A DNA stretch of 20,749 nt from a virus: positions 1 through 20,749 of the IMG/VR virus record IMGVR_UViG_3300027418_000057; one strand, 5' to 3'. Below, piece by piece: positions 6,884 to 13,850 of this stretch (positions within the stretch are counted from its first letter, which is position 1; every line of letters begins with the position of its first letter). A program made the position numbers and the translations under genes. The notes beneath the pieces were generated by a model. That model was given only the letters and a program-made list of their open reading frames with translations. It did not search any database and was not told the origin of the DNA.

Positions 6884-6894
6884 GGGAGTTTTAA

Positions 6895-7146
6895 ATGTCA
6901 GTTCAAAGATTAGTTCCCTTACACGCAGTAGCACTAGCAACAGATCCAGCAAACCCACGCATAGGTGATATTTATTTTAATACTGCTGAATCTTCTTTAA
7001 AATATTATGATGGTTCGTCTTGGAGCCCAGTCGGTGGTGCCATAACAGGTCTACTAGATCATATTCATACATATGATGGAGCAATTTATTCCGTAGAGAC
7101 ATTTGAAGTTCCAAATCCAGGAACTCTTGATGGTGGCGGTGCATAA
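6895..7146 (+). CDS. Small tail fibre-type protein (83 aa)
   Basis: The core PANPRIGDIYFNTAESSLKY followed by YDGSSWSPVGG (18-48) is the same short module found in the fibres at 5582 and 11934. It probably forms a small beta unit at a fibre joint. The rest (LLDHIHTYDGAIYSVETF) ends in a Gly-rich tail. It may be a connector or a detached N-terminal domain of a longer fibre. AAGGGAG lies 7 nt before the start, and the stop overlaps the next ATG as TAATG. No catalytic motif is seen. Confidence 0.7.
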   Translation: MSVQRLVPLHAVALATDPANPRIGDIYFNTAESSLKYYDGSSWSPVGGAITGLLDHIHTYDGAIYSVETFEVPNPGTLDGGGA

Positions 7147-8627
7147 TGAGTGCAGTTACAATTAAAATAAGAAGAGGAACTTCATCTCAATGGTCTTCTT
7201 CCACAAGACCTTTAGCAGCTGGAGAACTAGGTCTAGATACAACGCTAAATAAAATAAAAGCTGGAAACGGAACAAGTTTGTGGCCCGCTCTTCCATTTTT
7301 AAGTGTTATTCAAAGTGAAATTACAGAAATTGCTCAAGATGCAATAGATTCAGCATTAATTGCAGGCACGGGAATTACTAAAGCCTATAATGATACTGCA
7401 AATACAATTACTCTTGCAGTTGACAATACTATTGCTAATAAAACATATGTAGATACTGCTGTTTCTGGTTTAGGAAACACTGTTGGAGAAACATATCTTC
7501 CAGTTAGCTTATATGGAAATCCAGATGGAGTTGCTACTCTTGATCAAAATGGAAAAATTCCAGATTCTGAAATCCCGTCTGGAATCACAAGAGATTCAGA
7601 GTTATCAACAGCAATAAATAACCTTATAAATTCAGCTCCAGGAACGCTAGACACTTTAGGTGAAATTGCTACAGCTTTAGCAAATGATGTAAGCGGGCTT
7701 AGCGCTTTAACCACTGTTGTAAATTCTAAAGCTCCAATTGCATCCCCTACCTTTACTGGAACTGTTTCTGGAATTACCAAGAACATGGTTGGTTTAGGAA
7801 GCGTCGATAACACTTTGGATATTAGCAAACCAGTTTCAACTGCTCAACAAGCTGCATTAGACCTTAAAGCTAATCTTGCTTCACCGACATTTACTGGAAC
7901 AGTTGCAGGTGTAACATCAACCCACGTAGGACTAGGAAATGTTGATAATACATCAGATGCAAATAAGCCAGTATCAACTGCGACACAAACAGCATTAGAT
8001 TTAAAGTTAAATTCAAATTCTCCTTCAGTTGATTATTATATTGCTAACTCTGGATCTGGAGCCTATTTAGTAAACGGTGTATCTAACGGATTAATTACTT
8101 TTGAAAAAGGCAAGAAGTATAGAATACATGTTAATGCTGCAGGACACCCCTTTTGGATTCAAACAGTATCTGGAGCTTATAGCTCAGGGAATGTATATTC
8201 AACTGGAATAACAAATGGCGGAACACAAGCAGGATATATCTTAGTAGAGCTTCCACAGAATGCTCCAGACAACCTTTATTATGCCTGCGAATTTCATTCA
8301 TCAATGCAAGGTTCTATTTCAGTACAGTCTGATAATGCAATAACAATAAATTCTAAGTCTACCAGTTACACTATTGCGCCAATAGATTCTGGAAGACTTA
8401 TTGAAATGTCTGCAGGCGGAACTATAACAATAACAGATTCTACCTTATTTCCCATTGGATACTCTGTAGATATATTACAAACAGGAACCTCTCAGGTTAC
8501 TATAGCAGGAGATGGATTTACTCCAAACTCTACTCCTGGATTAAAATTACGTGCACAGTGGAGCAGCGCTACACTTATTAAACGAGCACTTAATTCTTGG
8601 GTCATACTTGGCGATTTGAGCGCTTAA
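7146..8627 (+). CDS. Receptor-binding-type tail fibre with Mtd-like N-terminus and cupredoxin-like domain (493 aa)
   Basis: Residues 4-52 (VTIKIRRGTSSQWSSSTRPL, then LAAGELGLDT and NGTSLWPALPFL) match the N-terminal domain of the Bordetella phage major tropism determinant. Residues 71-91 hold the YND fibre repeat. Two tandem 46-residue phage-tail repeats follow (199-244 and 245-290), each with ASPTFTGTV and VGLG-VDNT--KPVST. Residues 296-394 look like a cupredoxin fold with ligand-type residues H334 (AGHPFWI), C381, H384 and M387 (YYACEFHSSMQGSISV). A beta domain (400-493) closes the protein. The start overlaps the previous stop (TAATG) and the ribosome binding site is weak, so coupling is likely. 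There is no C-type lectin variable region. Copper binding is inferred from residues only. Confidence 0.8.
   Translation: MSAVTIKIRRGTSSQWSSSTRPLAAGELGLDTTLNKIKAGNGTSLWPALPFLSVIQSEITEIAQDAIDSALIAGTGITKAYNDTANTITLAVDNTIANKTYVDTAVSGLGNTVGETYLPVSLYGNPDGVATLDQNGKIPDSEIPSGITRDSELSTAINNLINSAPGTLDTLGEIATALANDVSGLSALTTVVNSKAPIASPTFTGTVSGITKNMVGLGSVDNTLDISKPVSTAQQAALDLKANLASPTFTGTVAGVTSTHVGLGNVDNTSDANKPVSTATQTALDLKLNSNSPSVDYYIANSGSGAYLVNGVSNGLITFEKGKKYRIHVNAAGHPFWIQTVSGAYSSGNVYSTGITNGGTQAGYILVELPQNAPDNLYYACEFHSSMQGSISVQSDNAITINSKSTSYTIAPIDSGRLIEMSAGGTITITDSTLFPIGYSVDILQTGTSQVTIAGDGFTPNSTPGLKLRAQWSSATLIKRALNSWVILGDLSA
7740..8015 (+). repeat. Two tandem 46-codon phage tail repeats
   Basis: Within the fibre at 7146, codons 199-244 and 245-290 encode near-copies: ASPTFTGTVSGI then VGLGSVDNTLDISKPVST, versus ASPTFTGTVAGV then VGLGNVDNTSDANKPVST. 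The period is 138 bases. Protein similarity is clear while the DNA has diverged, so this is an old duplication. Confidence 0.8.
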
Positions 8628-8628
8628 A

Positions 8629-9579
8629 ATGGCCAGAAGATTTCGCAAAATTGGCCTATTGGGTAAACTTGGAATAAGAAAAGTTAATGTGCCCAGCCTC
8701 AGTGGACTAACAAGAGCTCAAGCAAAACAAGAATTAGAATCAAAAGGATTAGCCTGGCAAGAAACAGCAGAGACTACAACTAACATAGGTCTTGACTTAA
8801 ATATAAAAGACCAATCAGTGGCTGCAGACTCGGTGATAAAAATTGGAGACGTAGTAAGTTTTACCTATTATGGCTATGTTGCCCCACCTAACTTTAACCC
8901 AGGGTTTGCCCCTGACTTTAACCCAGGTTTTAACCCAGGATTTAACCCAGGATTTGATGCTAACCCAGGATTTAACCCAGGATTTGATGCTAACCCAGGA
9001 TTTAACCCAGGATTTAGCCCAGGATTTGATGTGGGGCCAGGTTTTGATATTACCTTAACATCTCTTGACCTAAGTGCGTTATTTAGTTTTGGTGGAGGAA
9101 AAAGTATTGGTATTGCAACATTAGTTCGCACAACCGATGGTCTTGTTAAAGCAGGCGATTTACAAGTTGGAGATACGCTTCTTTCTGCAAATATTGAAGG
9201 CTTTCCTTATGAGCATGAAGAAGGCGCAACTCAAGCAGCCCTAGACTGGTCAGATGTCAACCCAAACATAATACCAGAAATTACAAATATTGTGGCTTTA
9301 TATAAAACTCAATCTGCTTATGCAGTTGTAATAAATCGAGATGTATTTTCTCAATATCACTATATTTTAATAAAAAGAAACGGCATTGCTAAATTTGAAA
9401 TTTCTGTAAATATATCTCCAGAAACAGATCTTATTTATTCATATGAAAATAGCAGTTGGGAGCCAATCAATCTTTATGAAATAGTTGCGGCACCACATGA
9501 TATTGTTTCAATAAATTGTGAGCCATTTGATATGTTCTATACTGAAAGGATGTTAACCCATGACTCAAGCGCAATATAA
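8629..9579 (+). CDS. PASTA domain + NPGF-repeat + Hint-like (intein-type) structural protein (316 aa)
   Basis: Three parts are visible. Residues 19-81 form a PASTA domain (VNVPSLSGLTRAQAKQEL ... IKIGDVVSFTYYG), a fold that binds peptidoglycan stems in Gram-positive proteins. Residues 88-139 are repeats of NPGF. Residues 159-313 have the block order of a Hint domain: block A SIGIATLVRTTDGLVKAGDL with VGDTLL, block B VFSQYHYILIKRNG (H244), and a last block INCEPFDMFYTERMLTHDS. The presumptive first residue is Ser159; the end is H311-D312-S313, with Asp in place of the usual Asn. Only SAI follows. A full splice is therefore unlikely, but self-cleavage or ligation is possible. There is no clear ribosome binding site; the gene starts one base after the previous stop. 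Confidence 0.7.
   Translation: MARRFRKIGLLGKLGIRKVNVPSLSGLTRAQAKQELESKGLAWQETAETTTNIGLDLNIKDQSVAADSVIKIGDVVSFTYYGYVAPPNFNPGFAPDFNPGFNPGFNPGFDANPGFNPGFDANPGFNPGFSPGFDVGPGFDITLTSLDLSALFSFGGGKSIGIATLVRTTDGLVKAGDLQVGDTLLSANIEGFPYEHEEGATQAALDWSDVNPNIIPEITNIVALYKTQSAYAVVINRDVFSQYHYILIKRNGIAKFEISVNISPETDLIYSYENSSWEPINLYEIVAAPHDIVSINCEPFDMFYTERMLTHDSSAI
8932..9015 (+). repeat. 30-bp tandem repeat (two perfect copies plus 24 bp)
   Basis: Bases 8932-8961 and 8962-8991 are identical 30-mers encoding NPGFNPGFDA. A third copy matches for 24 bases (8992-9015). Looser 15-bp units (AACCCAGGATTT-like) extend the array to about 8890-9048. The array is in frame within the PASTA/Hint protein, so gain or loss of 30 bp would change fibre length without a frameshift. 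Confidence 0.9.
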
Positions 9580-10108
9580 CATTACTGGCATGAAGCCAGT
9601 TGGAGAGTATTCTGTTCCAATATTTTCTTCAATGCCAGAAGAGCTCAAAGGTTGTTGGATACATGTAACAAAATTAGACAACCTAGCGCAAGTAAAATAT
9701 GTAATTTGTGTTTATTTTAATAATAATCATCCAGAAAATACAGTTGTTGTCTCAGATTTTTTGCCAACAGAATATCCAGATTTATACGCAACAGTTAATA
9801 AAAACTTAATGAATGAAAGAGTGTATATTCAGCCAAAATATAGAAAAAGGGGTCTTCTTCCCGTATTTGGTTTAATTGGAAGAACAATATTTTATGAGTA
9901 TTTAGATTCACTTTGCGATGTGCCCTTAGATAGAAGTATGCAAACTGAATCAGCTACGTGTAAAGCAAAAGCTATGTGCAATGAAGAAATAAAAGAAATT
10001 CCAATAGAGCAAAGATCTGCTATATCTTTGTTTGATATCAACCCACCAAGGGATCCCGTTTATCCAAATATTTGGCACGGACACAGAGCAGGAGGAAAAA
10101 ATGATTAA
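9560..10108 (+). CDS. Conserved-type phage protein, possibly GNAT-like (182 aa)
   Basis: The function is not recognised with confidence. The stretch ERVYIQPKYRKRGLLPVFGL (86-105) followed by a helix resembles motif A of GCN5-type acetyltransferases (V-x-P-x-x-R-x-x-G). The preceding strands (VKYVICVYFN, 45-54) could be the core sheet. The acetyl-CoA loop is not canonical, so this is tentative. The C-terminal part is Pro/Asn-rich (INPPRDPVYPNIWHGH). The start overlaps the end of the Hint-like gene by 20 nt in another frame, with AAGGA 11 nt upstream. The end overlaps the next gene by 8 nt. Its place between a Hint protein and oxygenase-like proteins suggests a virion-associated or modification role. 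Confidence 0.5.
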   Translation: MTQAQYNITGMKPVGEYSVPIFSSMPEELKGCWIHVTKLDNLAQVKYVICVYFNNNHPENTVVVSDFLPTEYPDLYATVNKNLMNERVYIQPKYRKRGLLPVFGLIGRTIFYEYLDSLCDVPLDRSMQTESATCKAKAMCNEEIKEIPIEQRSAISLFDINPPRDPVYPNIWHGHRAGGKND

Positions 10109-10631
10109 TAAAATATTTACAGAACAAGATATAAATGTATATGATTTTGTTTATAATAATGATGATGTTCTTTTACCTATGCTTTCTAATTTTGAAGAAA
10201 TTGCGTGGGTGGATAGAACAGGTGGATTTAAAGAGGGTATTATTAAAACAACAAATCTTAAAAATTTAAATTTAGAAAATAGGCATTTGTATATAAGTTT
10301 TATATCTGAAATAAACTCTTATCTTAAAGAAAAGTCTTTATCTTTTGTTTTTCCTATTGAAAATCTTTTCATAAAGATATTGCCAGAAACCTCATACTCT
10401 CAACAATTTTTAAATCCAGGACTTATAGATACAGTATCTGTTTTATATGTAGTAAACAATAGCCATACAGGATCCAGCATTAATTTTATAAATAAAAACA
10501 TATCTATTCCATTATTAAAAGGAAATTTAATTATTTTTAAATCTTCAGAAGAATATGCCTATACTATAGGAGAAGTAGATTCAGGGGAATTGATAATAGG
10601 AACTTCCTATGTAGAGGTTGAAAATGTCTAA
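10101..10631 (+). CDS. Degenerate 2-oxoglutarate-oxygenase-like protein (176 aa)
   Basis: The C-terminal half (about 108-170) aligns by eye with the oxygenase encoded at 11235. SVLYVVNNSHTGSSINF here matches TVMYLNSDYEGGELYF there, and KGNLIIFKSSEEYAYTIGEV matches YGDIVLFPSSYLFSHAALPV. The iron ligands are missing: no HxD is seen, and the distal His position is Tyr (EYAY). It therefore probably keeps the double-stranded beta-helix fold without that chemistry. The start at 10101 has GGAGG 5 nt upstream and lies inside the end of the previous gene; an in-frame ATG at 10032 lacks such a site. The gene is markedly more AT-rich than its neighbours. The fold assignment is inference from one internal comparison. 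Confidence 0.55.
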   Translation: MINKIFTEQDINVYDFVYNNDDVLLPMLSNFEEIAWVDRTGGFKEGIIKTTNLKNLNLENRHLYISFISEINSYLKEKSLSFVFPIENLFIKILPETSYSQQFLNPGLIDTVSVLYVVNNSHTGSSINFINKNISIPLLKGNLIIFKSSEEYAYTIGEVDSGELIIGTSYVEVENV

Positions 10632-11214
10632 TATTAATTTTGCAAATAAAAATGAAAATGTTATTTATCGTGAAACAAGGGATACTATTTTAGAAAAAGA
10701 TTCATTTGATATTTCGGGTTTATACAATGTAATTTACAATGAATTAAATAAAACTGAAACAAAATATCTTTTCCCAAATAAAAATGAAGAAATTGTTTAT
10801 ATTAATGATAAAAATAAATATAATCTCTTTTATATGCATGATATACAAATGCATTCTCTTTTTCAAAAAATAGTTATTTTAATTAAAAACACTTGTTTAA
10901 AACATGAATTTAGTTATTCAAAAAATAGATATTATGTATATGCATCATTAGTAGAAGATCAAGATCCAGCATTTTGGTATGATGCGGGCGGAACATCAAG
11001 GCCATCAATGTTTGGTATAATATCTTTAGATTCAAATAAAACGCAACTTAGTATTAATGAGACAATCTTTGATCTGGAACCAGGAGACATTGTATTATCT
11101 GAAGCGGGTAATAAGATTATTTATTCAAGACCCTTTAAATCTATAGTGTTTTATGTAAGTCCATTGTCAGAAATAAAAAATCAATATTCACAAAAGTGGA
11201 TACCTTTAGTATAA
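10624..11214 (+). CDS. Putative cupin/2OG-oxygenase-fold protein (196 aa)
   Basis: The C-terminal part (about 105-180) reads as a beta-helix or jelly-roll: YYVYASLVEDQDPAFWYDAG, MFGIISLDSNKTQLSINE, then FDLEPGDIVLSEAGNKIIYS and a last strand SIVFYVSP. The LEPGDIVL turn is typical of cupins and 2OG oxygenases. A clear HxD...H triad is not seen; D120 in FWYD could be one ligand remnant. The N-terminal half is helical, Asn/Lys-rich and unassigned. The ATG at 10624 follows AGAGG by 6 nt and overlaps the previous stop by 8 nt. An in-frame TTG at 10618 is less likely. Base composition is strongly AT-rich, like the preceding gene. Confidence 0.5.
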   Translation: MSNINFANKNENVIYRETRDTILEKDSFDISGLYNVIYNELNKTETKYLFPNKNEEIVYINDKNKYNLFYMHDIQMHSLFQKIVILIKNTCLKHEFSYSKNRYYVYASLVEDQDPAFWYDAGGTSRPSMFGIISLDSNKTQLSINETIFDLEPGDIVLSEAGNKIIYSRPFKSIVFYVSPLSEIKNQYSQKWIPLV

Positions 11215-11215
11215 T
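11187..11215 (+). promoter_or_regulatory. Candidate promoter before the prolyl-hydroxylase-like gene
   Basis: TTCACA (11187-11192, one mismatch from TTGACA) and a perfect TATAAT (11210-11215) are separated by 17 bases. The predicted start near 11222 leaves the GGAG site (11226-11229) and the ATG at 11235 intact. The promoter overlaps the last codons of the preceding gene and would express the oxygenase and downstream fibre genes separately from the upstream operon. Confidence 0.55.
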
Positions 11216-11234
11216 AGAGTAGAATGGAGAAATT

Positions 11235-11885
11235 ATGATAATTGATACACCAGCTGTTGGGATTAAGATATATAGAAATGCCTTGCCCGAAGCAATGAAT
11301 ATTCCAGCAAGACTGGAAGAAGTTTTAGGGGCAGGCAAAAGCTCTTTGTTTAAATGGTCGGTTGCTACGGTAGGAGACCATGAAGAAAGACCAGACTATA
11401 GAGACTGTGTTGATTTTAAAATTAAAAGAGATTCTTTAAGGCCAGGTAATGATCTTTCAGATAGTATTATTTCTATACATGATCAAATAACAGAAAAGCT
11501 AAACGAATGCCTAGAGGACTATATGAGTCAATACCGAGTAAATCGTTTAAACTACATGGAAGCAATTAATTTTGTTCGTTACGGAGAAGGCCAGCATTTT
11601 AAAACACACCCAGATAGCGGACCAAGCTATTCTTGTGATGTTTCTACAGTAATGTATTTAAATAGTGACTATGAAGGGGGAGAGTTGTATTTTCCTCATT
11701 TTGACTATACATATGTTCCTCAATACGGAGACATTGTTTTGTTTCCGTCCAGCTATCTTTTTTCACATGCTGCCCTGCCAGTAAAATCAGGCATAAAGTA
11801 TTCTGCGGTAACAATGTTCTCATATAACGACAGAAACCATCAAGACCATGCAAGATACCAGGGTCAAGTTTCTAAAGTTTTATAG
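11235..11885 (+). CDS. 2-oxoglutarate/Fe(II)-dependent oxygenase, prolyl 4-hydroxylase family (216 aa)
   Basis: Uses O2, 2-oxoglutarate and Fe(II), probably to hydroxylate an amino-acid side chain such as proline. The metal triad is present: H125 and D127 in HFKTHPDSG, and the distal H178 in SSYLFSHAALPV. K188 sits 10 residues after H178, where the family binds the 2OG carboxylate. VMYLNSDYEGGELYFP (139-154) and YGDIVLFPSS (164-173) are the usual core strands. The gene is full length for a short phage or bacterial P4H. GGAG lies 5 nt upstream of the start, and a good promoter sits in front. It lies between two fold-related but ligand-poor proteins upstream and collagen-like and other fibres downstream. 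The substrate is unknown; virion proteins are plausible. Confidence 0.88.
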   Translation: MIIDTPAVGIKIYRNALPEAMNIPARLEEVLGAGKSSLFKWSVATVGDHEERPDYRDCVDFKIKRDSLRPGNDLSDSIISIHDQITEKLNECLEDYMSQYRVNRLNYMEAINFVRYGEGQHFKTHPDSGPSYSCDVSTVMYLNSDYEGGELYFPHFDYTYVPQYGDIVLFPSSYLFSHAALPVKSGIKYSAVTMFSYNDRNHQDHARYQGQVSKVL

Positions 11886-11907
11886 ATAGGTAAAAAGGCA
11901 TTTAGGG

Positions 11908-11913
11908 TATAAT
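11908..11913 (+). promoter_or_regulatory. TATAAT element before the long fibre gene, uncertain
   Basis: A perfect TATAAT preceded by GGG lies in the 48-base gap before 11934. No -35 is recognisable. A start about 7 bases downstream would fall inside the AAAGAGG ribosome binding site. It is similar in placement to the TATAAT at 13826-13831 and may be a phage-specific element or chance. Confidence 0.3.
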
Positions 11914-11933
11914 AAGGAAAGAGGTGCAACCAT

Positions 11934-13811
11934 ATGGCAACAAATTTTCCAGCAGACCTAGACGTTTTAGTTAACCCACAGCCGACTGACTCGGTTTTAG
12001 CCGTCCCACATGCTAAACAGCATGCAGACGCAAATGATGCTATTGAGGCCCTTGAGGTAAAGGTTGGCAAAACCAATGACACAAACCCTAACTCCCTAGA
12101 TTTTAAAGTTCGGACCCTAGAAACCAATATTCTTGATGCCGAAGAAGTAGAGGATCTAGTTGGAGATCTGATAACTACTGGAACGCATACAAATATAACC
12201 GTTGCTTACGACGATGTAGCCAGAAAAATAAACTTAACAGCTACATACGATAACGAAGAAGCAATCGCTGCAATTGCAACGGCAATTGTTGCTACAGGTG
12301 GGATAAACAAAGTCTACGATAGCGTAGCAAAAACAATAACCTTATCTGTAAATACAAATACAATAGCGAGCCAATCGTACGTAAATCAAGCAATCTCAAA
12401 TTTAGTTGATACCTCTCCAGCGCTATTGGATACTCTAAATGAAATAGCGGCAGCAATAAATGATGACCCTAATTTTTCAACAACTATAACAACAGCCATA
12501 GCTACAGCCCTAGCATCATCAAAATCATATACTGATGCAGCAATATCTGCTTTAGGTAACTCAAGCGATGTTAAATATGTTCCTGTATCAGAAGTCGGTC
12601 AAGCAGATGGAATTGCACAACTTGACGGTGCTGGAAAAGTTCCACTGTCCCAATTAGATATAGACGAGAAAATTCAGGATGTAGCCGCAGGTCTTATAAC
12701 ATCAGGAAATCACACAAACTTAACGGCATCTTATGATGACGTAACAGGAAAAATTAACTTTACAGCAGTAGCTCAATTAACACAAGAACAAGTTCAAGAT
12801 GCAATTGGACCATTGTTTGCCCATGGAACAAATCCTAATATTTCTGTAACCTATGATGATGTAGCAAACAAGATGATTTTAGAGGCATATATCCCTCCTT
12901 CTACTGCAAAGATGTCTTCTAATGCACCCGCTTCTCCAATAGATGGTCAGTTCTGGTTTGATACAGATGAAGCAAGAAGCGGAACAATAGGTGCTCTAAA
13001 GGTATGGAATGCTTTAAATGCTGCTTGGGAAAATGTAACAACAAACCTATCTCAATCTACAACAAACACCTGGACGTCTAAAAATACTTTTAATAATGGA
13101 ATTATTATTGGTCTTGGTGCTGCTCCATTAACACCAGTACACGGACAAATTTATTATAATACAATTTTAGATAAGTTAAAAGTTTGGGATGGCCTTTTGT
13201 GGCAAGATATACAAGGTTCTGGCGGAGGCGGAGGACTAACACTAATCCCAACAGATACATCTTTACCACCAAGCACTTTTTTTGTTGGTTTGATTTCGCC
13301 ACCATCAGGCGCAACATCTGCAGGCGATCTTTGGATAGATGTTGACGATGACGCAGGCTCTACTGAATTTGTATTTGCTGGACCCAATCCTCCAGCTGAA
13401 GGAACATATGGAATGGACACTCTGTGGATCGATACAGATGAGCCAGAACTTCCTTTAATTTATTCAGATGAAGAGCCGCCTACATATACTGCAATTGAAG
13501 GGGATTTCTGGGTAGATCTTGACGATACAAGCGGTCAATCAATTTTATCTTCAACAACTCCGCCAAATCCAGCACAAACAGAATTTTGGCTAGACTTAAC
13601 AACAGAAGAAGGAGAAATAACTTACTCTGATTTGTTTAAAAATAATGCTGCACAAATAACAAATTTTGCTAGCCTGCCAGCAGCATCTTTGCACGGCGGA
13701 ATGATAGCATACATATCTTCAGAGGCTTCTTTATATGTAGCAGCAGCAGGAGAATGGATAAAGATATTCCCAACCTTTGATGCGGAAACGCTGATTTGGG
13801 CTGGGGTTTAA
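11934..13811 (+). CDS. Long modular tail fibre protein (625 aa)
   Basis: The N-terminus (PADLDVLVNPQPTDSVLAVP, then HAKQHADANDAIEALEVKVG) is a phage-attachment-type start, ending in a short coiled coil. A module of about 30 residues with the core YDDV occurs at 76-104, 249-278 and 289-318. A shortened version is at 113-139, and relatives occur in the fibres at 5582 and 7146. Residues 154-240 (LLDTLNEIAAAI ... QADGIAQLDGAGKVP) also resemble the 7146 fibre. Two GQ-type joint modules lie at 335-367 and 400-427, followed by a Gly linker GSGGGGG. Four GDxWxDxDD-like repeats come next (464-472, 494-502, 523-531 and 549-554). It is acidic and low in aromatics. Its role in adsorption is inferred. Confidence 0.8.
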   Translation: MATNFPADLDVLVNPQPTDSVLAVPHAKQHADANDAIEALEVKVGKTNDTNPNSLDFKVRTLETNILDAEEVEDLVGDLITTGTHTNITVAYDDVARKINLTATYDNEEAIAAIATAIVATGGINKVYDSVAKTITLSVNTNTIASQSYVNQAISNLVDTSPALLDTLNEIAAAINDDPNFSTTITTAIATALASSKSYTDAAISALGNSSDVKYVPVSEVGQADGIAQLDGAGKVPLSQLDIDEKIQDVAAGLITSGNHTNLTASYDDVTGKINFTAVAQLTQEQVQDAIGPLFAHGTNPNISVTYDDVANKMILEAYIPPSTAKMSSNAPASPIDGQFWFDTDEARSGTIGALKVWNALNAAWENVTTNLSQSTTNTWTSKNTFNNGIIIGLGAAPLTPVHGQIYYNTILDKLKVWDGLLWQDIQGSGGGGGLTLIPTDTSLPPSTFFVGLISPPSGATSAGDLWIDVDDDAGSTEFVFAGPNPPAEGTYGMDTLWIDTDEPELPLIYSDEEPPTYTAIEGDFWVDLDDTSGQSILSSTTPPNPAQTEFWLDLTTEEGEITYSDLFKNNAAQITNFASLPAASLHGGMIAYISSEASLYVAAAGEWIKIFPTFDAETLIWAGV

Positions 13812-13825
13812 TAAAAGATATGTTG

Positions 13826-13831
13826 TATAAT
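13826..13831 (+). promoter_or_regulatory. TATAAT element before the collagen-like gene, uncertain
   Basis: A perfect TATAAT sits in the 39-base gap before 13851, just ahead of the GGAGAGG ribosome binding site (13835-13841). There is no convincing -35. A transcript from it would start within the ribosome binding site, which argues against simple promoter function. Confidence 0.3.
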
Positions 13832-13850
13832 AGTGGAGAGGTAATCAAAT

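Noticed and set aside
7146-8627. Diversity-generating retroelement target
   Set aside because: Only the Mtd-type N-terminal domain is present. There is no C-type lectin variable region, no template repeat and no reverse transcriptase in the window.
8890-9048. CRISPR-like array
   Set aside because: The 30-bp units are directly tandem with no unique spacers and are in frame within a coding gene.
8874-9131. Minus-strand reading frame with NPGL repeats
   Set aside because: It is the antisense shadow of the in-frame repeat array, with no ribosome binding site or promoter.
9103-9579. Active splicing intein interrupting a fibre gene
   Set aside because: There is almost no C-extein (three residues) and the terminal Asn is replaced by Asp. 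An autoprocessing or relic Hint domain fits better.
10032-10100. Longer start for the gene at 10101
   Set aside because: The upstream in-frame ATG has no ribosome binding site and would overlap the previous gene by 77 bases, while ATG 10101 has GGAGG at ideal spacing.
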